This document shows positions 54,481 to 64,000 of a DNA stretch of 64,000 nt, piece after piece. Location of the stretch: NCBI GenBank assembly GCA_007922305.1, contig ML677348.1, forward strand, positions 14,718,616-14,782,615. The letters are read 5' to 3'. The notes under the pieces were generated by a model that did no database searches, was not told where the DNA came from, and worked only from the letters and a program-made list of their open reading frames with translations. The DNA is from Dermatemys mawii (Eukaryota; Chordata; Testudines; Dermatemydidae). Both the position numbers and the translations under genes were made by a program. How positions within the stretch are numbered: the first letter of the stretch is position 1; each line of letters opens with the position of its first letter.

Positions 54481-55082
54481 GGACAAATATCTTGTAAGCA
54501 AGGCTGAGGCTGTGGGGGACAGCAAGAGAGGGGTCGGGGGCTAGCCTCCCCAGCCGGGAGCTCAGAGGCCGGTCAGGATGGGCCCACGGGCTGTAGTTTG
54601 CCCACCCCGCTCTACAGCCCTGAAGCTCTGGGGCCCTGACTTGGAGGCAGTCCACCCAGTGGGGCTGCCCTAGAACTACAGACCCTGGAAACCTGGACTT
54701 CCCTGCAGTCTGCCAGTTGTGCTGGCAGGAAACCACACAGGTTTCTAACAGAACCCTGCCTGTGTTTTGTTGACAGTTTGTTGAGACTGATATGTTTCTG
54801 CAGAACATTTTGGTTTTAATTAATCAATATTTTCCGACCAAAAACTGTTTTGTTTGAAAATTCCTGACCAGCTGTACATCGGAGTGATTTCTGGGGGAAT
54901 GCCTGGGGTCTCCACCCCAAGGAGGGGATGAGGGATGAGGAGGGAAGAGTTCAAAAAGATTGATGAAAAGGGGACCACCCACATGGCAATAATAGCCAAA
55001 AGCACTCAGCAAGGTTTCTTCTTTCTCTGTGTGTGAATCTCTCCGTAGGCGTTTATATCATCCCCATCAGAGCAGAGTGTGA

Positions 55083-55565
55083 GTGTCTACTTCCCCATCT
55101 GTAAAATGAGACAACAATAATTATAAACCTCAAAGGGATGCTGCGAGGCTTGATTTATTTTTTCTAAAGCATTTTGAGAGCCTGAAAAAGGTGCCTTGGA
55201 AATCCCAAGTGTTACGTTGACCAGACCACACTCACACTTTCAATTCCATTTCAATGGCAGTTTCTTAGAAAAGGTACCTTGTGAATATTTATTAGTATTA
55301 AATTTGAAAATCAGAAGCCAAGTCTAAACAAAATATTTAATATGGTTAATTGCTGTACAGCATTTACTAATTTTCACAGCAACCCCTTGACCTAAATGAG
55401 TAGGTACTCTCTATACATGGTGAAACTGAGACAGAGAAGATAAGTGACTTGATCTAGGCCACATAGTGAGAAATCAATAGAGACAAGATTAGAATGCAGG
55501 GATTCCTTACTTCTTGTCCTGTGCTCAGTGCCCTAACCCACAGTGCCACAATACTCAGATGAAGC
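55083..55565. mobile_element. Two MIR SINE fragments in opposite orientation
   Basis: At 55083-55200 the plus strand reads CTTCCCCATCTGTAAAATGA and onward to AAAGCATTTTGAGAGCC. At about 55375-55560 the minus strand carries the same family: GTGAAACTGAGACAGAGAAG and AAGTGACTTGATCTAGG. Both are old, degraded copies. Confidence 0.75.
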
Positions 55566-56091
55566 CTTAGCACAGTGAAACTTTTATAAACTAATTTAAA
55601 AAGAAACATTTCTAAGAAAAGATTTCCTTGCAGAATTAGGATTATGTCACATTGGCTGATCTTAATGGTATACAAGAAAGAATCTATGCATAGAATAATC
55701 GGGTTTCTTAATTAAAAATATACCATGGACTGTAAAGAGCTGAGTGAAACCTGCTTTTAAATAGCAAGGTAGAAAAGAACAATTCTTCCTTCTACCTCTC
55801 AGCCATATTTAAAAATAGAATAAACAGTTGCATGAAACTTTTGCAACGCTTCAGTGAGATGAACATGTTTGCAGGGACATTTATACTTGCTGGGACTTTT
55901 TGTAGCAAGCATGACAATGCCTCTGTTCTTATTGAATTGTGTTCCTTGGATCCTGTTCCACTGTAAATTGCCCTCAGACTACTGTAATTTACTCTGAGTG
56001 CTGGACTGGCTCCTGGATAGACGAGAATTAAAACCTCCTTTGTGCACACACACATACAAAGAGCAGAGCACTCCTCAAACATAGCTTAGGA

Positions 56092-56402
56092 CAGGGGTTG
56101 GCAGTCTTTCAGAAGTGGTGTGCCGAATCTTCATTTATTCAATCTAATTCAAGGTTTCACGTGCTGGTAATATATTTAAATGCTTTTAGAAGGTCTCTTT
56201 CTATAAGTCTATAGTTGATAACTAAACTATTGTTGTATGTAAAGTAAATAAGGCTTTTAAAATGTTTAAGAAGCTTCATTTAAAATTAAATTAAAATGCA
56301 GAGCCCCCCAGACTGGTGGCCAGGACCCAAGTGGTGTGAGTGTCATTGAAAATCAGCTCGTTTGCTGCCTTTGGCACGCGTGCCATAGGTTGCCTACCCC
56401 TG
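56092..56402 (+). mobile_element. hAT-type nonautonomous element, family B, best copy
   Basis: A complete 311-bp element starting CAGGGGTTGGCA and ending TTGCCTACCCCTG, flanked by a perfect 8-bp duplication GCTTAGGA (56084-56091 and 56403-56410). This is the hAT signature. Three other copies are at 14173, 46512 and 48986. It has no coding capacity, so it was mobilised in trans. Confidence 0.92.
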
Positions 56403-57727
56403 GCTTAGGATCTAAGTTCCTTTCTTCCTTTAGCTTTTTTGTGTTGAATTCTGAACTGATTGTGTAGCATGGGGTAATTTCCCAGCTACTTTTATAGTGG
56501 CAAGAATTGCAGGAAATATTAAACCCTGACTACAGTAGTCTTTTTGCAGGGAGAAATTCTTTTTGAAGTGATACCTCTTCCTAGAAACTAAAATATTATG
56601 CTGAGCTGTCTGGGTGATTCAGGAATAGTTGGTTGAATTCGAAACTGGGGTTTGAATCAGCTTGTTCATTCTTCTTCATGATTAGTTGTTTGTGAATGTT
56701 CATATCAAAGTTTTGTTAACTTTGAAACAATGATCACAGAAAAATATTTTTAGCCTTGTAGGAGAGATTCGTTTAATTAAGAAACAAAATTTGTTTTGTG
56801 GCTAGGTGACCTTTGTTTTGGAAAGTGGAAGTGAACATCCCATTTTAAAGATTAGGTCATCCAATAAGGTAGCCAATGCAATACCATATGACTTAGGTGG
56901 CTAGGGATAAAACTCAAAGAGTGAATTCTGAATATTGAATAATCAATTGAATGTTACACTACAGTCAGTTTCTGAACTACCCACAGTGCAAATATATTAG
57001 TAAAATTATTAAACAATTTCAGACAAGCCCCTTTGCAAAAATACTAATCTGTTTGGGGACAAATCTTGAACAGAAAAAAGGACTATGACTCCAACTTGCA
57101 AACACACATGCCTGTGACTTTACACACATGACTAGTGTCTTTAAATTGAAGGCACAAATATAAAACTTGGCAGGATAAGGCCCTAACTTTGTAGACTAAA
57201 TTGTTAATAAAGAATAGCTTAACCAGCTCTAGTATTATGGTTCTGACCTTTTGAGTCATCTGATAAAATCATCTTTCACATATGGTATTTAACCCTTTTT
57301 TGATTAACACAAATATAGTTGCAGTTTGTATAGTTATTTTTTCCAAACCAGGGCCCCAACTCTGCACATAGCTGAGTTTGACTGGAGATATAATATTGCT
57401 GCATAGCTAGATGGCAGTGTTCTTATTATTTTTGAGCAACTCCAGAATTATTGGTCAGATTTTCAGAGGAACTTGGTTCCTATTTAGGCATCTAAATGAT
57501 ATAGCCAGATTTGAAAAGCGCTCAATGAGAATTGCTGGATGCTGCACACTTCAGTCTGCCTAAGTAGGAGCTGAGCTTCTGCCAGCATACTTAGCGTCTA
57601 TACTAGGCAGCTATGCAAACACAGCTATGCAGATATAAGCTCTGTCATGTATATTGCTTCGGTATAAGATGAGACAACAGATGGATACAGACAGACCAAT
57701 GGGGAGTACAAGAAAGCTATTTAGGAC

Positions 57728-58345
57728 TGCAGAAGTAACAAAGAGTCCTGTGGCACCTTAAAGACTAACTAAAGTATTAGAGCACAAGCTTTCGTGGGCT
57801 AATACCCACTTCGTCGGATGCATGCAGTGGCCNNNNNNNNNNNNNNNNNNNNNNNNNNNNNNNNNNNNNNNNNNNNNNNNNNNNNNNNNNNNNNNNNNNN
57901 NNNNNNNNNNNNNNNNNNNNNNNNNNNNNNNNNNNNNNNNNNNNNNNNNNNNNNNNNNNNNNNNNNNNNNNNNNNNNNNNNNNNNNNNNNNNNNNNNNNN
58001 NNNNNNNNNNNNNNNNNNNNNNNNNNNNNNNNNNNNNNNNNNNNNNNNNNNNNNNNNNNNNNNNNNNNNNNNNNNNNNNNNNNNNNNNNNNNNNNNNNNN
58101 NNNNNNNNNNNNNNNNNNNNNNNNNNNNNNNNNNNNNNNNNNNNNNNNNNNNNNNNNNNNNNNNNNNNNNNNNNNNNNNNNNNNNNNNNNNNNNNNNNNN
58201 NNNNNNNNNNNNNNNNNNNNNNNNNNNNNNNNTGCATCCGACGAAGTGGGTATTAGCCCACGAAAGCTTGTGCTCTAATACTTTAGTTGGTCTTTAAGGT
58301 GCCACAGGACTCTTTGTTACTTCTGCAATTCCAGACTAACATGGC
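57728..58345. repeat. Large palindrome with an assembly gap at its centre
   Basis: Bases about 57731-57826 (AACAAAGAGTCCTGTGGCAC ... TCGTCGGATGCA) and 58233-58326 (TGCATCCGACGAAG ... GTGCCACAGGACTCTTTGTT) are inverted copies over about 95 bp, nearly identical. Between them is a 400-bp run of N (57833-58232). The arms contain the AAGCTTTCGTGGGCTAATAC motif of a widespread interspersed repeat; a related partial copy is at 63023-63150. Confidence 0.9.
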
Positions 58346-58801
58346 TACCCTTCTGATTCTATTTAGGACTGGATTCAACCATTGTGCAATATCTTGAGTC
58401 ACATAAAACCCCACTGAAATGAAAAGATTGGTGTAGTCAGCTCTACACAACCCCTACAGGAGTCCAGCGTATGAAGCATGTCAGGAGCATGTTGTGGGGC
58501 AGGCGGGGCTCGGGAGGGAAAAGGCAAGCCAAAGCCTTTCTACACCCTGGCTATCCTCAGCTGCTGGAATAACCACAGGGGCCATTGCAGTCATGACACA
58601 AGTCAGGGCATCTAACTTGCCCTGGAGGCCAAACTAGATCTCAGCAGCTCCAAGATCAGGGATGCACACTGCCTTTCCTGTCAGTCCCTGCTTCGGGCCC
58701 TTATTACAGCTGGAATATTGACTGATTTTGGTACCATCAGACTTTGACACCCAGGATACTTCCATGTAGCACACTACACTTTCTTCCCTCCAGGTTACAT
58801 G

Positions 58802-59536
58802 TCATAGATTCATAGGTTTGGAAGGAACCTCAGGAGGTCATCTAGTCCAGCCCACTGTTCAAAGCAGGGTCAATCCCCAATTAAATCATCCCAGCCAGGG
58901 CTTTGTCAAGCCTGACCTTAAAAACCTCTAAGGATGGAGATTCCACCATCTCCCTAGGTAACCCATTCCAGAGCTTCACCACCCTCCTAGTGAAAAAGTT
59001 TTTTTTAATATTCTACCTAGACCTCCCCCACTGCAACTTGAGACCATTACTCCTTTATCTGTCATCCGGTACCACTGAGAACAGTCTAGATCCATCTCTT
59101 TTGAACCCCCTTTCAGGTAGTTGAAAGCAGCTATCAAATCCCCCCTCATTCTTCTCTTCTGCAGACTAAACAATCCCAGTTCCCTCAGCCTCTCCTCATA
59201 AGTCATATTCTCCAGCGTCCTAATTATTTTTGTTGCCCTCCGCTGGACTCTCTCCAATTTGTCCACATCCCTTCTGTAGTGGGAGGTCCAAAACTGGATG
59301 CAGTACTCCAGATATGACCTCACCAGTGCCAAATAGAAGGAAATAATCACTTCCCTTGATCTCCTGGCAATACTCCTACTAATACAGCCCACTATGCCAT
59401 TGGCCTTCTTGGAAACAAGGGCACACTGCTGACTCATATCCAGCTTCTCATCTACTGTGATCCCCAGATCCTTTTCTGCAGAACTGCTGCTTAGCCAGTC
59501 AGTCCCCAGCATGTAGTCCCCACCCAGTGACTTGGG
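58802..59536 (-). mobile_element. CR1 LINE 3' part with ORF2 C-terminus
   Basis: The left edge TCATAGATTCATAGGTTTGG is the reversed CR1 3' end. The minus strand reads DLGITVDEKLDMSQQCALVS, ANGIVGCISRSIARRSREVI, YLEYCIQFWTSHYRRDVDKL and YEERLRELGLFSLQKRR, the end of the CR1 reverse transcriptase ORF, open to about 58976 before a frame break. The 5' truncation coincides with a hairpin at 59519-59565. No active-site box is included. Confidence 0.95.
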
Positions 59537-60378
59537 TGTGTAATTGTCCCAAGTCACTGGGTGGGAACTCGAGATGATTCTGTATGTATTGTTGAAAAGG
59601 AACCCCTAGAGACCGAACCCAGCCCTTGTTGCTGCTGGCTCCACCTGGCAGAAGGGTTACATGTATAACCTTATTTACTCTAATACTACATATAATGAAC
59701 CATGTGCCCTATTTTTGGAGCAGTGTAAAGTAGCTAAAATATAGTAAAATTCTTCTTATTCTTTATCTCACTTCTTGGAAGAAAGAGTAATTTGCATTAC
59801 TTTGTGAGCATGAGCTCTTCATATAACTAGAGGCTTTTTGAACTCTAGCCCTTATATTAGATTGTTAAATTATTTTTAGTTGTAATATTTAATATGTTTA
59901 TGTTGCGTTCAGGGATTAATAGGGAAACCCTCCTGAAGCTAATTTAACACATATAAAGCCCAATACCTAGTACTAAAAAACTCCTTTAGCCTCATGGCTA
60001 AACTGTCTGTACTATATTGAAAATGTAAGCCGCAAGTTCAGATCCTGAGGGTTGTATATTTATGAGAAATTCTTCAGATCTTTTGTTCTCTCAGGGCTTT
60101 ATTCATTATTACATTCTGACACAACTGTTTTTATACTCCCCTAGTGGCCTGTATATATTAAAGTATGAAAAATCTCATACAGTATAATTAAATCCAGTTT
60201 TCCTGCATGCATGTCTTGGCACGTGCTAGGGAATACCCTTTGTTTGAAAACTGCAGCTCTAGGGACATATTCGCTTTTCATTTGCACCAGTGCAACCCCA
60301 CTGAAGTAATTCTTATTCAAGGTTGAAGTTAGCTACACAACCAGAGTCCAGATAGTCAGGCTTAATGCAAGAGGAATG

Positions 60379-61310
60379 TGTGACATTGCACTCCCTATAA
60401 TTTTATAAAAATATGCTAATGTAAGTGGAACATGCTTAATTCAAAAGGTTTCTTGTAAAGTATCATTACAAAGCTTATAATCTACTGAGTGTGTTCATCC
60501 TATTTGTATGAATGTATCATTTTTGTATCTGAAACTAGAAACATGAAATATAACTCTGAGGTCATATTTAATTATGCAAAGGGTGGGCCATTAATGGTGG
60601 TTTGGAATCTTGATGCCTCCCATTAACCAGGACAATTGACTGTAGATGACTCTGTTTACTTACAAGCCTTTCTCTGAGTCAGGCCAGGAAGAATGGAGGC
60701 TTGGGATCTCACAAGACATGTGGCCATGTCACCAGGTACTAGAATAGATCTTAAACCTGGTGGTTTTCCATTTAGAAGGAGGGTGTGGACCCAGAAAGAC
60801 AAAAGATTCCCATATTGTGCTAAAGCTATATAAAAGTGGGTGGAACAGAACAAAGGAGGCTGCAGTCATGAGAAATCCCCTAGCTACCACCTGAGCTGGA
60901 ACAAGGATTGTACCAGAGGAAAGGATTCGGCCCGGACTAGAAAGGAGTCTAGTCTGTGAAAGAAACTTATTGGAACATCTCTGAGGTTGAGATTTATCTC
61001 TAATCAGTTTCTTAATGTATTAGGCTTAGACTTGCATGGTTTTGTTTTATTTTGCTTGGTAACTTACTTTGTTCGGTCTGTTATTATTTGGAACCACTGA
61101 AATCCTTCTTTTTATATTTAATAAAATCACTTTTGCTTATAAATCAACCCAGAGTAAGTGATTAATACCTGGAGGAAGCAAACAGCTGTGCATATTTCTC
61201 TATCAGTGTTATAGAGGGTGGAAAATTTATGAGTTTGCCCTGTATACACTTTATACAGTGTAAAACAGATTTATTTGGGGTTGGGATCCCATTAGGAACT
61301 GTGTTAAGGG
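60379..61310 (+). mobile_element. LTR-like sequence of an old endogenous retroelement, 3' end uncertain
   Basis: Starts TGTGACATTGCACTCC. It carries a TATA-like CTATATAAAAGTGG near 60825 and AATAAAATCAC near 61120, in LTR order. I recall this LTR as frequent in turtle genomes. The 3' terminus and target duplication could not be found, so it is probably truncated. No gag, pol or env region accompanies it. Confidence 0.6.
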
Positions 61311-61490
61311 TTGTACAAATAGATAGGGAAAGACTAGCCTCACCTAGAAAAGCTTACCCACTAATTCTATAGTGCAATTTTTGTTTGTTAACTTTCTTGT
61401 TGCTGTTGCAAAAAATCCTATTTTCTACTAAAATAGGCTGCTTTTTGAGCATGTTAGGCCCATTTCATGAGTGAATCTGGTTTTTACATG

Positions 61491-62124
61491 TGTGACAGGG
61501 TCAGACCAGATGGCTACAGGAGAGTGATAGAAGATAGATACATTAGCCGCGGATTAAACTGGTCCCTTTCCCCTGAGTAAGATAATGGGCTGTTCCAGAA
61601 CAATCAGAAAGTTGCTGGAAGCAATTAAGGCAGGCTGACTGATTAGGATACCTGGAGTCATTCAGAAGCTACTAGAAGCAATTAGGACAGGCAGGCTAAT
61701 CAGAGCACCTGGTTTTAAAAAGGATCTCACTTCAGTTAGATGTCACACAGCTGTTACAGGAGACACTGTAGATAGCTGCAATCCACAGGGCCTTGGGCTG
61801 AAACCCAGAGTAGAAGGCGGACCCAGGTTCTTCCTATCCCCCCAACTCCTGATCAGACACAAGAGGAGTTGACCTGAACTGTGGGTTCCACCAGAGGTGA
61901 AGGTCTCTGGTGTATTCCCCAACCCACTAGGTGGGTCAGCAGAGACTGTGGGGATTGTTCTCCTCTTTTTCCCCATGCTGGCCAGTGATGAGGTTATCTG
62001 CATGAATGGCAGGTTTGAGCCACTGGCAGAAGTGGCCAAACTGAGGGCAGCCATGAATCTCTGAGGCAAGCAAATCCACCAGTAAGAGGAGGACCCACCA
62101 AGGCAGAGAGGGAACTTTGTCACA
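61491..62124 (+). mobile_element. Solo LTR (634 bp) with 4-bp target duplication
   Basis: Starts TGTGACAGGG and ends CTTTGTCACA (TG...CA, inverted ends TGTGAC/GTCACA). Flanks CATG (61487-61490 and 62125-62128) form a 4-bp duplication; ACATG would give 5 bp with a slightly different end. A TTTTAAAAAGG TATA-like box lies near 61711. Open frames on the minus strand within it (61743-62297) show no recognised protein. Confidence 0.65.
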
Positions 62125-63022
62125 CATGGAAAATGTGCAAAACAATGCAAAATCAACAGTTTGTTGAAACTGCAGATAGACCAATATTTAGGTAGCATGG
62201 AGTCGGGAACAATGAAAGAGCAAGGGAAAAACGTGCAAATCTCTGCCAGACAAAAATATTTAATTTTGCCCTGTTCTTGGGTGGAAGGAGTTGTCATGAG
62301 ATGAATGTAGTGTTAGGTAAAAATCAGCTTGTCCTACTCACCGTTCCAACACCCGGGTAGTGCAGTGTCGGACTTGTAGCTCAAACTGTCAGAGACCATA
62401 TAAGAAACACACTGAGGCCAAGTAACTTTGATCAAAGGGCATGCACCCCCGTCAGGCCAAGTAGCTTCAGAGGCATGTGGCAGCTTTATTAGACACACAC
62501 ATCAGTATTTATAGGTTCAAGACAGACAAAGGAAAGACTAGGTACACGTCGTCTCCTGTATCCTCTCAGGCTGACCTTGCGCAAACTGGTTTCTACGGTT
62601 ACTCAATCAAACAGAGAAAGAGCAGGAGAGGGAAAAAGGCAAGAATATTTGTACAAGATAAGGAAGTTAAGCAAGGCCAGGAGGAATTTATTGCAGGGGG
62701 CCCCTTTTATCGAACAGTAGCAGCGATTTTTTGTCTCAGAGGTAGATCAATAGAAGAAAGCCAGGGAGGGCTTCAGTAGCTGGTGGACAAGGGCTGGATC
62801 TAGGTGGATGTCAATGCAGGGCCAATGAGAGTTGGCCCTCCTACGGTCCTGCAAATACTGACATGTGTACTCAATTGGACTACAGTGGGACTGCTCATGT
62901 CTTTACCTCTCAATTTGTTAAAATCCAAATAGGGGCCACAAAAGTTTTATTCCTGCAGGAAATTTCAAATGCTGGGGGATTCATTTCTGAATTTAAAGAA
63001 CATGTTCTGTAACTTGTATCAG

Positions 63023-63150
63023 AGGGGTGCAGCAGTGTTAGTCTGTATCCACAAAAACAATCAGGAGTCCAGTGGAACCTTAAAGACAAATAGATTTATT
63101 TAGGCATAAGCTTTCGTGGGAAAAAAACCCACTTCTTCAGATGCACTGAG
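63023..63150. repeat. Partial copy of the palindrome-arm repeat
   Basis: Contains GTGTTAGTCTGTATCC, AGGAGTCCAGTGGAACCTTA, then AAGCTTTCGTGGG and CCCACTTCTTCAGATGCA. This is the same terminal-repeat family as the arms around the gap at 57.8-58.3 kb, in the left-arm orientation. Confidence 0.75.
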
Positions 63151-64000
63151 GTTCTTTTTGTTGAATTTTTTTGTTCTGTAACTTAAGTTTTGCGATTCTT
63201 TATTTCTGATGGAAATAATTTCCAAATAAGGGGACTGTGGTGGGGCAGCTGGCCCACTCCTGAAGAACAAGGGATAAAAGCCCTAGAGAGTGAAAGCAGA
63301 TCCGGTTCATTTGCTCAATGAACTGGAACAATTTCCCACTATTCTAGTCTATTGAGTAAATAATAAACATTTAAAAAATGCCTAAGTAAAAATACAAATT
63401 TTTAATAACAGTATATTGTTTTCCTGGCTTGAAGGCTAGGAATTTCATCAAACAGGATATACAATTTTCTTGTGTTCTTTGAAACACTAATAGATAAATA
63501 ATATTTAGGCATTTTGATATGGGACACAACATACTATTGAGTATATAATGCATTTTAAAATACCATTAAACTGAAATTAATAGGCCAAACTCAACCTTTA
63601 TTAGAGTTGATCCATGTGGAATTTAACTGAGTGTTTTTTTTGCTAATTAAATTAATAGAATCATACAAATTGGATTATTTGAGGCAAGGAAGTTTATAAC
63701 AGTAGGTCATGTTGTTCATACCTCTTCCAGGAATTAAGTGAGTGCCACAGAGCCAGCTTCAGCAGGGGTGGTTTCCTAGCAACTCTCTGGACACATCTGA
63801 TCTTAACAGGGGCTGCCTGATTAACTGAGCTTCCTAATTGGTGCAGGGGCAGAAGTAATTACTGTTTAACCCAGCAACAGCCAGAGCTCGCTGGCTGTGG
63901 TTGCTCAGTGTGTTTTTGCCAGCAGTTGAGCTTGATCCTGCTCGCTGTGTCTGCTCCTGCTTCTGTCCTGCCTGCTTCTGTGTCTGATTCAGCCCCTACT
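63151..64000. other. Window end, no gene recognised
   Basis: AT-rich to 63.7 kb, then a GC-richer stretch with CTGCCTGATTAACTGAGC- and CTGCTCCTGCTTCTG-type wording. That stretch looks like another interspersed repeat running off the edge. No exon or RNA gene seen. Confidence 0.4.

Noticed and set aside
57758..58297. Open frames of about 150 codons spanning the gap
   Set aside because: They consist almost entirely of N positions.
58976..59557. 193-codon open frame on the minus strand as a host gene
   Set aside because: It is the C-terminal part of CR1 reverse transcriptase, not a host gene.
61743..62297. 184-codon open frame on the minus strand
   Set aside because: It overlaps a solo LTR with a target duplication and extends past its end. 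The translation shows no recognisable protein family.

Overview
This is vertebrate nuclear DNA, most likely from a turtle. Two conserved vertebrate genes can be assembled from spliced exons. The rest is an amniote repeat landscape: CR1-clade LINEs, hAT-type elements with 8-bp target duplications, short inverted-repeat elements with 3-bp duplications, MIR fragments, tRNA-derived SINEs and solo LTRs. The SINE with a reversed tRNA part joined to a CR1-like end (near 46.8 kb) and several of the DNA-element families are what I know from turtle genomes. The species call is inference. One 400-bp run of N (57833-58232) is an assembly gap.

Left part (1-12.64 kb): the 5' half of CCDC169 on the minus strand. 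Four coding exons encode the first 104 residues; the 3' half was not found and probably lies past the left edge. Its promoter is a short CpG-rich stretch (12640-12894) shared with a plus-strand transcription unit.

That plus-strand unit (12895-19624) is the main novelty candidate. Three exons with matching splice phases encode a 75-residue (or 58-residue) predicted helical protein that I do not recognise. It converges on the next gene.

Middle (20.5-44.2 kb): SPART (spartin, SPG20) on the minus strand, complete. Eight coding exons join in frame to a protein of about 614 residues with an N-terminal MIT domain, a PPxY motif and a C-terminal senescence/spartin domain. A noncoding first exon lies in a CpG island near 44.0 kb. 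One intron carries a partial tandem copy of a SPART exon with open frame and donor preserved. The order CCDC169 - SPART, same strand, matches what I know of human chromosome 13q13.

Right part (44.5-64 kb): no gene recognised. It is intergenic sequence filled with nested transposons, CR1 copies, a gap-centred palindrome and solo LTRs. Nothing here is prokaryotic; there is no operon, CRISPR array or phage. Coordinates of exons and of elements with target duplications were read off base by base. Other repeat limits are approximate.
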